From positions 978,198 to 1,042,197 of the forward strand of contig BJOX01000016.1 in NCBI GenBank assembly GCA_009731375.1: a DNA stretch of 64,000 nt. Direction: 5' to 3'. The DNA is from Paulinella micropora. Its lineage: Eukaryota > Cercozoa > Imbricatea > Euglyphida. How positions within the stretch are numbered: the stretch's first letter is position 1; each line of letters starts with the position of its first letter. This document shows, piece after piece, positions 50,827-63,246 of this stretch. The translations under genes were made by a program, and so were the position numbers. The notes under the pieces are model-generated. The model worked only from the letters and a program-made list of their open reading frames with translations. It did no database searches and was not told where the DNA came from.

Positions 50827-50883
50827 TTACTATAATGATCACTATAACAGGTTCTGGGGCTCGCGTGCTTCCACGGATTATTA

Positions 50884-50974
<91 letters not shown>
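50639..50974. repeat. (ATT)n with GGTTCTGGGGCTCGCG spacer
   Basis: (ATT)n interrupted at 50835-50880 by TCACTATAACAGGTTCTGG and onward. A similar cassette recurs at 51520-51600, followed by repeated GAGAGAAAACACTNGCTCAG units to 51918. Confidence 0.8.
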
Positions 50975-51470
50975 GGTAAATCTGCCTTGGAGTGTTGACT
51001 GTGACATATTTGAGGGAAATCCCGATGAAAAAACCTAGTCACACTTGCTAAACAGAGTTCCAGCCCAATGGCCTCAAGGCGTTAAACTGTGACGCCAACT
51101 CATAACCCTTTGGTGGTAGATGCTGGGGAGGAGGGTCGTTGCGCGCGTAAAAGATCTTAAACTCCGCATATGCTGGTTGATAGCCCAGGACCCAGCAGAC
51201 ACCAGATTGTTATGGGTGGGGTTTCGAGGCAGCTCTAGCAACCGCGCTTGGTGTATGCACTTGCACATTCGGTGACGTCTTGCAAGAGGTTGCTGGGACT
51301 GCGGAATAACCTCGGCTTAGTGCAGTCTTGCCCTCAGGAGCTCCATCGGTGGCCCCGATCATCAGGCGAGAGACTGACACGGGGGGGTGGAGGACCTCGA
51401 ACAAGGGTATTGGAGGCTTATGTCCGTTGAGGATATGCCATTAGCTGCATCAGTACGCCTCAGATATGGT
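50975..51470 (+). repeat. R493 repeat, copy 3 (full)
   Basis: Full unit from GTAAATCTGCCTTGGAGTG to CGCCTCAGATATGGTATTATT, flanked by (ATT)n. Confidence 0.9.
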
Positions 51471-51487
51471 ATTATTATTATTATTAC

Positions 51488-51523
<36 letters not shown>

Positions 51524-51695
51524 GATCACTATTACAGGTTCTTGGACTCACTGCGCGCTTCCACGGATTTAGAGAGAAAACACTGGCTCAGCTGCAGGTC
51601 GTTATTACTATTATTACTATTATTACTATTATTGTTGTTGTTGTTGTTGTTGTTGTTGTTATTATTATTATTATTATTATTACTATTATTATTAC

Positions 51696-51749
<54 letters not shown>

Positions 51750-51809
51750 TATTAACGGATTTAGAGAGAAAACACTCGCTCAGCTGCAGGTTGTTATTAC
51801 TATCATTAC

Positions 51810-51873
<64 letters not shown>

Positions 51874-51953
51874 CCACGGATTTTTTTGAGAGAAAACACT
51901 AGCTCAGCTGCAGGTCGTTATTACTATCATTACTATTATTACTATTATTATTG

Positions 51954-52015
<62 letters not shown>
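51471..52015. repeat. (ATT)n with three GAGAGAAAACACT..AGCTGCAGGT cassettes
   Basis: A core GATTTAGAGAGAAAACACTG plus GCTCAGCTGCAGGTCGTTATT is present at about 51566, 51756 and 51885. The ending CTGCAG|GTCGTT or GTTGTT looks like an exon 3' edge with donor. No full exon was identified. Confidence 0.75.
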
Positions 52016-52441
52016 GAGGGTAAAACCTGATGATAAAAACTTAGTCACGCTTGTTTATCAGAGCTCCAGCCCAATGGCCTTACGGCTTTAAACTGTGATG
52101 CCAACTCAAAACCATTTGGTGGATGATGCTGGGGAGGAGGGTCGTTGGGCGCCTGTCGAAGATCTTAAACTCCGCTATGCCGGTTGATAGCCCGTGGACC
52201 CAGCGGATACCAAATTGTTATGGGTGGGGTTTTGAGGTAGTTCTAGCAACCATGCTTGGTGTACGCACTTGCACATTCGGCAACGTTTTGCAAGAGGTTG
52301 TTGGGACTGGAATAACCTCGGCTTAGTGTAGTCTTGCCCTCAGGAGCTCCATCGGTGGCCCCTATAATCAGTCGAGAGACTGACTAGGTGGGGATGGAGA
52401 ACCTCGAGCAAGGGCATGGAGGCTCATGTCCGGAAACGGAT
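52016..52441 (+). repeat. R493 repeat, copy 4 (diverged)
   Basis: About 85-90 percent similar by eye to the other copies, with small indels, so it is older. Cut by the gap 52442-53175. Confidence 0.85.
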
Positions 52442-53175
52442 NNNNNNNNNNNNNNNNNNNNNNNNNNNNNNNNNNNNNNNNNNNNNNNNNNNNNNNNNNN
52501 NNNNNNNNNNNNNNNNNNNNNNNNNNNNNNNNNNNNNNNNNNNNNNNNNNNNNNNNNNNNNNNNNNNNNNNNNNNNNNNNNNNNNNNNNNNNNNNNNNNN
52601 NNNNNNNNNNNNNNNNNNNNNNNNNNNNNNNNNNNNNNNNNNNNNNNNNNNNNNNNNNNNNNNNNNNNNNNNNNNNNNNNNNNNNNNNNNNNNNNNNNNN
52701 NNNNNNNNNNNNNNNNNNNNNNNNNNNNNNNNNNNNNNNNNNNNNNNNNNNNNNNNNNNNNNNNNNNNNNNNNNNNNNNNNNNNNNNNNNNNNNNNNNNN
52801 NNNNNNNNNNNNNNNNNNNNNNNNNNNNNNNNNNNNNNNNNNNNNNNNNNNNNNNNNNNNNNNNNNNNNNNNNNNNNNNNNNNNNNNNNNNNNNNNNNNN
52901 NNNNNNNNNNNNNNNNNNNNNNNNNNNNNNNNNNNNNNNNNNNNNNNNNNNNNNNNNNNNNNNNNNNNNNNNNNNNNNNNNNNNNNNNNNNNNNNNNNNN
53001 NNNNNNNNNNNNNNNNNNNNNNNNNNNNNNNNNNNNNNNNNNNNNNNNNNNNNNNNNNNNNNNNNNNNNNNNNNNNNNNNNNNNNNNNNNNNNNNNNNNN
53101 NNNNNNNNNNNNNNNNNNNNNNNNNNNNNNNNNNNNNNNNNNNNNNNNNNNNNNNNNNNNNNNNNNNNNNNNNNN

Positions 53176-53278
53176 GACACGGGGGGGTGGAGGACCTCGA
53201 ACAAGGGTATTGGAGGCTTATGTCCGTTGAGGATATGCCATTAGCTGCACAGTACGCCTCAATAATAATACTTTTATT
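53176..53278 (+). repeat. R493 repeat, 3' end after gap
   Basis: GACACGGGGGGGTGGAGG to GTACGCCTCAATAATAAT; lacks the GATATAG end. Confidence 0.8.
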
Positions 53279-53759
53279 CTTGGAGTGTTGACTGTGACAT
53301 ATTTGAGGGAAATCCCGATGAAAAAACCTAGTCACACTTGCTAAACAGAGTTCAGCCCAATGGCCTCAAGGCGTTAAACTGTGACGCCAACTCATAACCC
53401 TTTGGTGGTAGATGCTGGGGAGGAGGGTCGTTGCGCGCGTAAAAGATCTTAAACTCCGCATATGCTGGTTGATAGCCCAGGACCCAGCAGACACCAGATT
53501 GTTATGGGTGGGGTTTCGAGGCAGCTCTAGCAACCGCGCTTGGTGTATGCACTTGCACATTCGGTGACGTCTTGCAAGAGGTTGCTGGGACTGCGGAATA
53601 ACCTCGGCTTAGTGCAGTCTTGCCCTCAGGAGCTCCATCGGTGGCCCCGATCATCAGGCGAGAGACTGACACGGGGGGGTGGAGGACCTCGAACAAGGGT
53701 ATTGGAGGCTTATGTCCGTTGAGGATATGCCATTAGCTGCATCAGTACGCCTCAGATAT
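53279..53759 (+). repeat. R493 repeat, tandem copy a
   Basis: Directly adjacent to copy b with a period of 493 bp (one base shorter here through loss of a C in GTTCAGCCC). No microsatellite separates the two units, unlike other copies. Confidence 0.92.
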
Positions 53760-54256
53760 AGTAAATCTGCCTTGGAGTGTTGACTGTGACATATTTGAGG
53801 GAAATCCCGATGAAAAAACCTAGTCACACTTGCTAAACAGAGTTCCAGCCCAATGGCCTCAAGGCGTTAAACTGTGACGCCAACTCATAACCCTTTGGTG
53901 GTAGATGCTGGGGAGGAGGGTCGTTGCGCGCGTAAAAGATCTTAAACTCCGCATATGCTGGTTGATAGCCCAGGACCCAGCAGACACCAGATTGTTATGG
54001 GTGGGGTTTCGAGGCAGCTCTAGCAACCGCGCTTGGTGTATGCACTTGCACATTCGGTGACGTCTTGCAAGAGGTTGCTGGGACTGCGGAATAACCTCGG
54101 CTTAGTGCAGTCTTGCCCTCAGGAGCTCCATCGGTGGCCCCGATCATCAGGCGAGAGACTGACACGGGGGGGTGGAGGACCTCGAACAAGGGTATTGGAG
54201 GCTTATGTCCGTTGAGGATATGCCATTAGCTGCATCAGTACGCCTCAGATATAGTA
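53760..54256 (+). repeat. R493 repeat, tandem copy b
   Basis: Essentially identical to copy a and to 50975-51470, indicating recent duplication or conversion. It ends ATAGTAA at the start of (ATT)n. Confidence 0.92.
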
Positions 54257-54290
54257 ATACTATTATTATTATTAAAAATAATAATAATAC

Positions 54291-54329
<39 letters not shown>

Positions 54330-54398
54330 TATTAGTATTATTATTAGTAGTTTTATTATTATGATTATTATTATTAGTATTATCATTATTATTATTAT

Positions 54399-54430
<32 letters not shown>

Positions 54431-54488
54431 TTATTATTAATATTGTTGTTATTATTATCATCATCATTATTATTATTATTATTATTAC

Positions 54489-54525
<37 letters not shown>

Positions 54526-54647
54526 GTTATTATTATTATTATTATCATTATTATTATTATCATTATTATTATTATTTATTATTATTATTATTATCATTAT
54601 TATTATCATTATTATCATTATTATCATTATTATTATCATTATTATTA

Positions 54648-54702
<55 letters not shown>

Positions 54703-54710
54703 CATTGCAG
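54257..54710. repeat. (ATT)n ending in a splice acceptor
   Basis: (ATT)n with ATC, GTT and TAG variants. Its last bases ATCATTGCAG form the acceptor of the next exon. Confidence 0.9.
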
Positions 54711-54763
54711 GGCGTTGGAATGACGTTCTCAACTGTCACTAGTGAGATACATCAGATAGCAGA

Positions 54764-54765
<2 letters not shown>
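54711..54765 (+). CDS. Gene 3 exon: GVGMTFSTVTSEIHQIAD
   Basis: Acceptor CATTGCAG, donor GACG|GTCTCT, 55 bases in phase 0/1. It encodes GVGMTFSTVTSEIHQIAD and continues from QYVCGSLWMARYFQQLK in phase. LK.vGmtFS fits the lGidFS segment of DUF2608-type HAD proteins. Two 3'-edge copies with the donor lie downstream (54841-54868, 55575-55602). Confidence 0.65.
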
Positions 54766-55179
<414 letters not shown>

Positions 55180-55385
55180 GAGAAGTTCCTTGTCCTTAAC
55201 CACAATGAGCCATGATTTCAAACTCTTCGTTCTTAGCCAGTTCTGATCTTGAGGGCGTGTGTAGTGGCTCGTTTGAAAGCTCTCATCAAGAGCCTTCTAA
55301 TGAGCCATGACACAGGTTGTAGATGCAAATATTGACTGAGATCGAAGCGCTTGAAGTCATTGTACTTAAGAAATAGGAACTTCTC
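55180..55385. mobile_element. Foldback MITE family 1, copy 5
   Basis: Complete, AT on both sides, in the intron 21 bases before the acceptor of exon 55407-55506. Confidence 0.88.
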
Positions 55386-55406
55386 ATGTCATGAATGCCA
55401 TGGCAG

Positions 55407-55506
55407 GAGTGATCTATGCAGGTTTCGACCCTGGCACTATGAAGCCTAATAACAAGGGACACGTCTTAAGGAAGATTCTGGATGATCGTGTATTGGATAG
55501 CGGACG
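55407..55506 (+). CDS. Gene 3 exon: VIYAGFDPGTMKPNNKGHVL
   Basis: Acceptor CATGGCAG, donor GACG|GTGTCT. Two bases complete Gly with the previous exon, then VIYAGFDPGTMKPNNKGHVL and RKILDDRVLDSG plus two bases. The I.(Y/F)tg......KG.vL..fL pattern with the conserved Lys is the HAD motif III region of DUF2608-type proteins. Confidence 0.7.
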
Positions 55507-55509
55507 GTG

Positions 55510-55573
<64 letters not shown>

Positions 55574-55595
55574 GCGGGGCACATCAGATAGCAGA

Positions 55596-55650
<55 letters not shown>

Positions 55651-55686
55651 TCTCTCTCCCTCTCTGTCCCCCTCCCTCTCTCCCAG
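55507..55686. repeat. (CT)n with exon-edge copy
   Basis: (CT)n, the copy CACATCAGATAGCAGACGGT at 55576-55595, then (CT)n ending in the acceptor TCTCTCCCAG. Confidence 0.85.
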
Positions 55687-55865
55687 CAACGTAGAAAGCG
55701 TCTTCTTCATGGACGACTCTCTGCACAACCTCGAGGTGGTCGCAGCAGAAATGCTCCAAATGCGCAAGGCATTCACCGGGGTTCATTTGAGCGAAGTGCG
55801 AACTCGGCTTCTCTGTGAGCGCACCGAGCAAGAGCTGGAGCAGCTGTTTGCACCACATCTTCTAG
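55687..55865 (+). CDS. Gene 3 exon: VFFMDDSLHNLEVV (HAD motif IV)
   Basis: Acceptor CTCCCAG, donor CTAG|GTTGTT, 179 bases. One base completes Arg with the previous exon, then NVESVFFMDDSLHNLEVVAA, EMLQMRKAFTGVHLSEVRTR and LLCERTEQELEQLFAPHLL. VFFMDDSLHNLEVV is the hhhDD..N...v motif that binds Mg in HAD phosphatases. FTGVHLSEVR follows as in DUF2608 members. It is the best-supported exon of gene 3. Confidence 0.8.
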
Positions 55866-56036
55866 GTTGTTTGGAAAAATACATACATACACACATACAT
55901 ACATACATACATAGATACATACATATAGACATACATACATACATACATGTAGACATACATACATAAATACATACATATAGACATGCATACATACATACAT
56001 ACATACACACATCATAGACATACATACATACATACA

Positions 56037-56072
<36 letters not shown>

Positions 56073-56265
56073 CACATACATACAAACAGGTAACGAATTG
56101 GAGGTGTTCCTATTACATATAGGTATACGTACATACATACATACATACATACATACATGCATGCATACATACATACATACATAGGTACATACATACATAG
56201 ATACATACATACATACATACACACATACATACATACAAACAGGTGAGGAATTGGAGGTGTTCCTA

Positions 56266-56303
<38 letters not shown>

Positions 56304-56552
56304 TTACACATACATACATACAAACAGGTGAGCAGTTGGAGGTGTTCCTATTACATATAGACATACATACATACATACATACATACATACATACATACAT
56401 ACAAACAGTTGAGCAGTTGGAGGTGTTCCTATTGCATATAGACATACATACATACATACATACATACATACATGCATACATACATACATACATACATACA
56501 TACATACATACACACATACATACATATAGACATACATACATACATACCTACA

Positions 56553-56584
<32 letters not shown>

Positions 56585-56803
56585 CACATACATACAAACA
56601 GGTAACGAATTGGAGGTGTTCCTATTACATATAGACATACATACATATATACATACATACATATATACACACATACATACATACAAACAGGTGAGCAGTT
56701 GGAGGTGTTCCTATTACATATAGACATACATACATACATACATACATACATACATACATACACACATACATACATACAAACAGGTGAGCTGGAGGTGTTC
56801 CTA

Positions 56804-56834
<31 letters not shown>

Positions 56835-56873
56835 CATACATACATACTTACACACATACATACATACAAACAG
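55866..56873. repeat. Array of 5'-edge copies of exon 56874-56913 in (CATA)n
   Basis: Seven copies of ACAAACAGGTGAGCAGTTGG plus AGGTGTTCCTATTACATA at about 56085, 56234, 56320, 56400, 56594, 56686 and 56777. Each has the acceptor and exon 5' half and then reverts to (CATA)n. Some read GTAACGAATTGG. Confidence 0.9.
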
Positions 56874-56913
56874 GTGAGCAGTTGGAGGTGTTCCTATTGC
56901 AAAAGACATCTAG
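56874..56913 (+). CDS. Gene 3 exon: EQLEVFLLQKTS
   Basis: Forty bases, acceptor ACAAACAG, donor CTAG|GTTGCA. Phase 1/2 fits both neighbours: Gly across the junction, EQLEVFLLQKTS, then two bases of Arg. It is the only copy that has both the 5' and 3' edges. Seven upstream copies have only the 5' edge, six downstream copies only the 3' edge. Confidence 0.65.
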
Positions 56914-57100
56914 GTTGCATACATACATACATACATAAATACATACATACATACATATATTGGAGGCTTTCCCATCACAAACAACATCTAGGTTGCAAAA
57001 ATACATACATACATACATACCTACATACATACATACATACATACCTACATACATACATACATACATACATACATACATACATACATACATGCATACATAT

Positions 57101-57133
<33 letters not shown>

Positions 57134-57228
57134 TACATACATACATGCATACATGCATCTTCCTATCGCAAACAACATCTAGGTTGCAAAAATACATACA
57201 TACATACGTATATACATACATACATACA

Positions 57229-57264
<36 letters not shown>

Positions 57265-57686
57265 TACATACATACATACATGCATACATGCATCTTCCTA
57301 TCGCAAACAACATCTAGGCTGCAAAGATACATACATACATACGTATATACATACATATATACATACATACATACATACATACATACATACATGCATACAT
57401 GCATCTTCCTATCGCAAACAACATCTAGGTTGCAAAAATACATACATAATTAAATACATACATACATACATACATACATGCATTTTCCTATCGCAAACGA
57501 CATCTAGGTTGCAAAAATACATACACATACATATATACATACATACATACATGCATACATGCATCTTCCTATCGCAAACACCATCTAGGTTGCAAAAATA
57601 CATACATACATACATACATACATACATGCATACATGCATACATAGACACACACACACACACATACATACATACATACATGCATACA

Positions 57687-57718
<32 letters not shown>

Positions 57719-57753
57719 CATACATACATACATACATACATACATACATACAG
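56914..57753. repeat. Array of 3'-edge copies of exon 56874-56913 in (CATA)n
   Basis: Six copies of CTTCCTATCGCAAACAACATCTAGGTTGCAAAAATAC-type cores (each given here in two parts: CTTCCTATCGCAAACAACAT and CTAGGTTGCAAAAATAC) at about 56960, 57157, 57290, 57403, 57482 and 57562. Each has the exon 3' end and donor. Confidence 0.9.
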
Positions 57754-57793
57754 GTGGCAGAATCACTCCACTTTAAGCTTATTTTTTTCCTGA
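57754..57793 (+). CDS. Gene 3 candidate terminal exon
   Basis: Acceptor CATACAG. In phase with the previous exon it encodes (R)WQNHSTLSLFFS and TGA at 57791-57793. GAG|GTATAT follows the stop, so in another frame (VAESLHFKLIFFL) it could be an internal exon. Phase favours the terminal reading. Confidence 0.4.
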
Positions 57794-57815
57794 GGTATAT
57801 CTATCTATCTATCTG

Positions 57816-57862
<47 letters not shown>

Positions 57863-57865
57863 CAT
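57794..57865. repeat. (ATCT)n
   Basis: (ATCT)n immediately 5' of the family C copy. Confidence 0.9.
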
Positions 57866-58063
57866 CATAGCCGTCCAGTGTTGCATAGCCCGGGCTAGGT
57901 CCCTGCGGGGGTTTAGGCCTCATACAATGTCATCATTGTAGCTTGCGCAAGCTTACGGTGCTCAAAACACTTGGACTAACGGCTTCCTTTTCTTTCTCTT
58001 CTTCCTTATCCTCCCACTCTCCATTCCTAGATTGCCTTTTTCTTCAACGTCCTTCCTCCTCTT
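57866..58063 (+). mobile_element. Retroposon family C, copy 3 (cut by gap)
   Basis: CATAGCCGTCCAGTGTTGCA to CGTCCTTCCTCCTCTT matches 1404-1600. The gap 58064-58123 hides the 3' end. (CTAC)n and (ATCT)n follow. Confidence 0.85.
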
Positions 58064-58123
58064 NNNNNNNNNNNNNNNNNNNNNNNNNNNNNNNNNNNNN
58101 NNNNNNNNNNNNNNNNNNNNNNN

Positions 58124-58167
58124 CTACCTACCTACCTACCTACCTACCTACCTACCTACCTACCTAC

Positions 58168-58262
<95 letters not shown>
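58124..58262. repeat. (CTAC)n and (ATCT)n
   Basis: Tetranucleotide array after the gap. Confidence 0.9.
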
Positions 58263-58880
58263 CTATCAGAATCGCTGTCTATTCATGACGTATATATCCA
58301 AAGAAACTGTGATTTATGGTACCTTCGTCCTTGGCGGCCAGGCCACCTTATCAGAATTGCTGTCTATTCATGACGTATATATCAAAATTTCTAAAAATTC
58401 TGAACCTGAAATGCCAACTTGATATATAATTTTTTTAAATAGATTATTATTATCATCAGAATTGCTGAAAAATTATGATCAGTAGACCAGAATTGTTGAA
58501 ATTTCTTTCATTAGTGTAACAGAATTACTGAAAATTTGAGACATGTGAACCAGAATTGCTGTCAAGTCATGACATATGTTTTAAATACTATTATTAAATA
58601 CATCAGAATTGCTGTCAATTCAGGATATGTGGATCAGAAATTGCTGAAAATTTTGACTGAAAATAAAAGGTCAGAGTTGCTGTCAATTCAGGATATGTGC
58701 ATCAGACTCTGCGGATTGCTCAATGAATATAGGTGAACTCAGAATTGCTGTCAATTCATGATATGTATTAATAGATCAGAGTCGGAATCGCTGAAAATTT
58801 TTGTCTGAAGATTAGTATAAGTCAGAATTCAAGTGCTGTCAATTCATGATATGTGGATCAGAATTGCTGACAATTCAGTT
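58263..58880. repeat. Degenerate tandem repeat, CAGAATTGCTGTCAATTCATG unit
   Basis: About 12-14 units of 30-60 bp share CAGAATTGCTGTCAATTCAT or CAGAATTGCTGAAAATT, often followed by GATATGTGGAT. The two halves of the core (CAGAATTG and CAATTCAT) are nearly complementary, so each unit can form a small hairpin. No gene was seen. Confidence 0.8.
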
Positions 58881-59237
58881 TATTATATCCATCATTACAG
58901 TGCGTTCAGCAATTCCGATCATATCAGTAGAGCTGATTCCGACGATTCCGGTACCATGCCACATGTATAATAAAACACGAACGCGCCCTACAACGACTTT
59001 TAATATTAATAAGCTTGATATTATTATTAATAATACGTTGGCGACTACTCAACGAAAGAGTTGTGATAGTATCACGTCACTGGCTCGGAAGCTGTATTAT
59101 CAACAGTAAGTTAGAATCATTGCAAGATTTTAACATTGCTAGCGCAACTCATGACCTTGTGAATATGCAATTTTATTGAAATTCCAAGCGAGTAGACTCC
59201 GCGAAGTCATTCCTGCAACTTTGCTTACTAGAGTCAT
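58881..59237. other. Unique AT-rich sequence, no gene recognised
   Basis: Contains short open frames only. No family motif or paired splice sites. Confidence 0.4.
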
Positions 59238-59352
59238 TCTACACCACTCAGAATTCCTGGTTTCTGGGACCACTTTCTGGGTTCGCTTCCAGAAAAACCT
59301 GGCAGGTGGTGCCACTTTCACACCCAGACCCGGAAATCTGGGTGTTGTAGAA
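59238..59352. mobile_element. Foldback MITE family 2, complete copy
   Basis: TTCTACACCACTCAGAATTC and GAAATCTGGGTGTTGTAGAA form imperfect inverted repeats that extend through most of the 115 bp. The partial copy at 5135-5217 covers the right-hand part in reverse. Confidence 0.75.
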
Positions 59353-59472
59353 CGCACCTTAGATTCACTTTCCAAGAAGGGACGGAAAAGCACCTGACCT
59401 CGGAATCATGCGTGCACAGTCATTTCACTCAAGTATTGAGTGGGAAAGAACAACTAAAGAAAGTTGCCTCGA

Positions 59473-59618
59473 GAGCACAGCTCCAACACGCCTCACAGCC
59501 TACTAAAGCCCTTGCCCTAAGCCAAGCCCTTCACTTGCCTATAGCCTTGACGCAAAGGGGCGAGCACGGTCACTCGTGGTCCGGTAAACCCCTGTTATTA
59601 AATAACTATTTTCAAAAG
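59473..59618 (+). mobile_element. Dispersed repeat family E, copy 3
   Basis: GAGCACAGCTC start and GGTAAACCCCTGTTATTAAA end, as at 7096 and 10938. Confidence 0.65.
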
Positions 59619-59789
59619 AGTTGGGTGATATTGAGACTTCAATGTCCCCAGCCATGGTTATTAATAACAATCCTAATTCTTGTTACTCATTGAGCCTGAA
59701 AACAAACAACAACAGACAAAACTGAGATCACGATAGTAATAGTAATCACAAAAATGACGATGGAAGAAGAAAGAGAAGAAGAAGAAAAA

Positions 59790-60201
59790 GAGAAGAAAGC
59801 TACATACATACATACACGCACGCGCATACATACATACATACATAGATTCATACATACATACATACATACATACATACATACATACATACATTACATACAT
59901 TACATACATACATACATACACATACATACATACATACATACATACATACATACATACATAACATACATACATACATACATACATACATACATACATACAT
60001 ACGTACATACATATACGTACCTACAAACCTACAAACATACATACATACATACATACATACATACATACATACACACATACATAAATACATAAATACATAC
60101 ATACATACATACACATACACATACATACATACATACATACATACATACATACATGCATGCATGCATGCATGCGTGCATGCATACATACATACATACATAC
60201 A

Positions 60202-60233
<32 letters not shown>

Positions 60234-60396
60234 CACGTACATACATACATACATACATACATACATACATACATACATACATACATACATACAGACAGAC
60301 ATACAAACATACATACATACACACATACATACATACACACATACACGCATACATACATACATACATACATACATACACACACACATACATACATAC
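59790..60396. repeat. (CATA)n
   Basis: About 600 bp of (CATA)n with CACA and TGCA variants. Frames such as YIHTYIHT are repeat translations. Confidence 0.92.
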
Positions 60397-60449
60397 CCGT
60401 TTTCCACGGTGATTCCCCAGCGGGAAGGTAGAATACATTCATCTGTATC
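60397..60449 (-). CDS. Weak exon candidate, minus strand
   Basis: Acceptor TATGTAG, donor ACGG|GTATGT. Two frames are open ([17 protein letters not shown] and [17 protein letters not shown]). Two partial copies with the acceptor side lie at 60536-60580 and 60686-60735. On the plus strand the same arrangement would give a donor GAAG|GTAGAA, so the strand is uncertain. Confidence 0.3.
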
Positions 60450-60473
60450 CTACATATATATATATATTATATA

Positions 60474-60539
<66 letters not shown>

Positions 60540-60628
60540 GTGATCCCCCGGCGGGAAGGTAGAATACATTCATCTGTATCCTACATATATATATATATAT
60601 ATATATTTATATATTACACATTATATAT

Positions 60629-60690
<62 letters not shown>

Positions 60691-60789
60691 GTGATCCTCA
60701 AGCGAGAAGGTAGAATACATTCATCTGTATCCTACATATATATATTAAATATATATATATATATAATAAAATACATATATATATATAAT

Positions 60790-60845
<56 letters not shown>

Positions 60846-60880
60846 GAAGGGAGGGAGGGAGGGAGGGAGGGAGGGAGGGA

Positions 60881-60924
<44 letters not shown>

Positions 60925-61043
60925 TTGACTCATTGTATATGTATCTATGTAAGTATTAAATTGTTGAAATAAATACATTTATGTTTGTGGAAGAACGCAT
61001 TATTCAAATATATATTACATATTGCATGATTGTATATGTACAT
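60450..61043. repeat. (TA)n with exon-edge copies, (GA)n/(GGGA)n
   Basis: (TA)n surrounds copies of CACGGTGATCCCCCGGCGGG plus AAGGTAGAATAC. (GA)n and (GGGA)n run from 60790 to 60920, followed by about 100 bp of AT-rich unique sequence. Confidence 0.85.
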
Positions 61044-61257
61044 GAGAAGTTCCTATTTCTTAAGCACAACGAACAATGACTTCAAGCGCTTCGATCTCAC
61101 TCAATAATTTGCTTCTACAGCCTGTGTTATGGCTCATTAGAAAGCTCTTGATGAGAGCTTTCAAATGAGCCACTACATACGCCCTCAAGATCAGAAACGG
61201 CTGAGAACGAAGAGTTTGATATCATGGCTTATTGTGGTTAAGGACAAGTGACTTCTC
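61044..61257. mobile_element. Foldback MITE family 1, copy 6
   Basis: Complete; GAGAAGTTCCTATTTCTTAA to AGTGACTTCTC. A family 4 MITE follows 40 bp downstream. Confidence 0.85.
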
Positions 61258-61298
61258 ACATCGGACACACTGGGTAATGGCCGAACGTAAAGACAACT

Positions 61299-61453
61299 GA
61301 AAAATTTCGGCCACCTCAAACTTTGGCAAAAAAATAACGCATATGCGGTGAAAGACCAGGGAAGAATTCCTGTCAGCCAAAGTTTTGTGCAAAAGCAACG
61401 TATTCTGCGGTGAAAAATCACTGGCCGAAACATTTCCTGGCGAAATTTTTCAC
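61299..61453. mobile_element. Foldback MITE family 4, copy 3
   Basis: GAAAAATTTCGGCCACC and CCTGGCGAAATTTTTCAC ends. It is inverted relative to the copy at 44207, sharing TGCGGTGAAAAATCACTGGC. Confidence 0.7.
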
Positions 61454-61480
61454 TTGTCCGGGCTTGAATGAATATATATA

Positions 61481-61541
<61 letters not shown>

Positions 61542-61568
61542 GTTAAGTGGACAAGGGTGGTCGCATGC

Positions 61569-61640
<72 letters not shown>

Positions 61641-61643
<3 letters not shown>

Positions 61644-61685
61644 CTATGCGGTTACCTTGCCCCCGATGGTTCCGTCTGGTTTAAG
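61641..61685 (+). CDS. Exon candidate: KLCGYLAPDGSVWFK
   Basis: After a (GA)n tract with AG dinucleotides, the frame reads KLCGYLAPDGSVWFK and ends at AAG|GTATTC. It leads in phase 0 to the candidate at 62842. The precise 5' boundary is uncertain and no family is recognised. Confidence 0.4.
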
Positions 61686-62411
61686 GTATTCCTGCATTAC
61701 ATACAATACATACATATATACATACAATACACGCAATACATACAATACATACAGTATATGCAATACATTACAAAACATGCTATAGATTACAATGCATACA
61801 ATACATACCATACATACAATACATACAATACATTACAATACATACAATACACACAGTACGTGCAATACATACAATACATGCAATACATACAATACATACA
61901 ATACATACAATACATACAATAACATACAATACATACAAGGCATACAAGGCATACAATAACATACAATACATACAATACATACAATACATACAATACATAC
62001 AATACATACAATACATGCAATACAATACATACAATACATACAATACATACAATACAATACAATACAATACAATACAATACACTACATACAATACATACAA
62101 TACATACAACACAATACAATACAATACAATACAATACATACAATACATACAATACATACAATACAATACATACAATAAATACAATACATACAATACAATA
62201 CATACAATACATACAATACATACAATACAATACATACAATACAATACAATACAACACATACAATACATACAATACATACAATACATACAATACAATACAA
62301 TACAATACAATACATGCAATACATACAATACATACAATACATACAATACAATACAATACAATACAATACAATACAATACATACAATACAATACAATACAT
62401 GCAATACATAC
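61686..62411. repeat. (ATACA)n/(ATAC)n mixed array
   Basis: Units ACATACAAT (9 bp) alternate with ACAAT (5 bp). Frames in both directions (CMYCMYC, QYIQYIQ) are repeat translations. Confidence 0.9.
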
Positions 62412-62841
<430 letters not shown>

Positions 62842-62865
62842 GATTATGTCATTAATCTGCACGCA
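62842..62865 (+). CDS. Exon candidate: DYVINLHA
   Basis: Acceptor TTTGATTCCACAG, then GAT TAT GTC ATT AAT CTG CAC GCA in phase 0 with WFK of the previous candidate. A MITE starts at 62877 and no donor is seen, so the exon may be interrupted. Confidence 0.3.
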
Positions 62866-62876
62866 TGCACACACAT

Positions 62877-63088
62877 GAGAAATTCCTATTTCTTAAGTAC
62901 AACGAACAATGACTTCAAGCGCTTCGATCTCAGTCAATATTTGCATCTACAACCTGTACTATGGCTCATTAGAAGGCTCTTGATGAGAGCTTTCAAATGA
63001 GCCACTACAAATGCCCTCAAGATCAGAACTGGCTGAGAACGAAGAGTTTGAAATCATGGCTCATTGTGGTTAAGGACAAGGAACTTCT
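62877..63088. mobile_element. Foldback MITE family 1, copy 7
   Basis: GAGAAATTCCTATTTCTTAA to CAAGGAACTTCT. A family 4-like MITE follows 20 bp downstream. Confidence 0.85.
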
Positions 63089-63106
63089 AATACGTTTATA
63101 AGGTTT

Positions 63107-63214
63107 GTCTAAGTATTCAGGCCACCAACAAATTAGTCGCAAGAAGCGGTCATTTGTTGAAAACCCTCAAAAAAAGCTTCCGGCCACCCGCGAAAAACGG
63201 GGAATTTTTGCCGA

Positions 63215-63246
<32 letters not shown>

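Noticed and set aside
60790-60925. Regulatory GAGA-type element
   Set aside because: (GA)n and (GGGA)n tracts are common here; nothing singles this one out.
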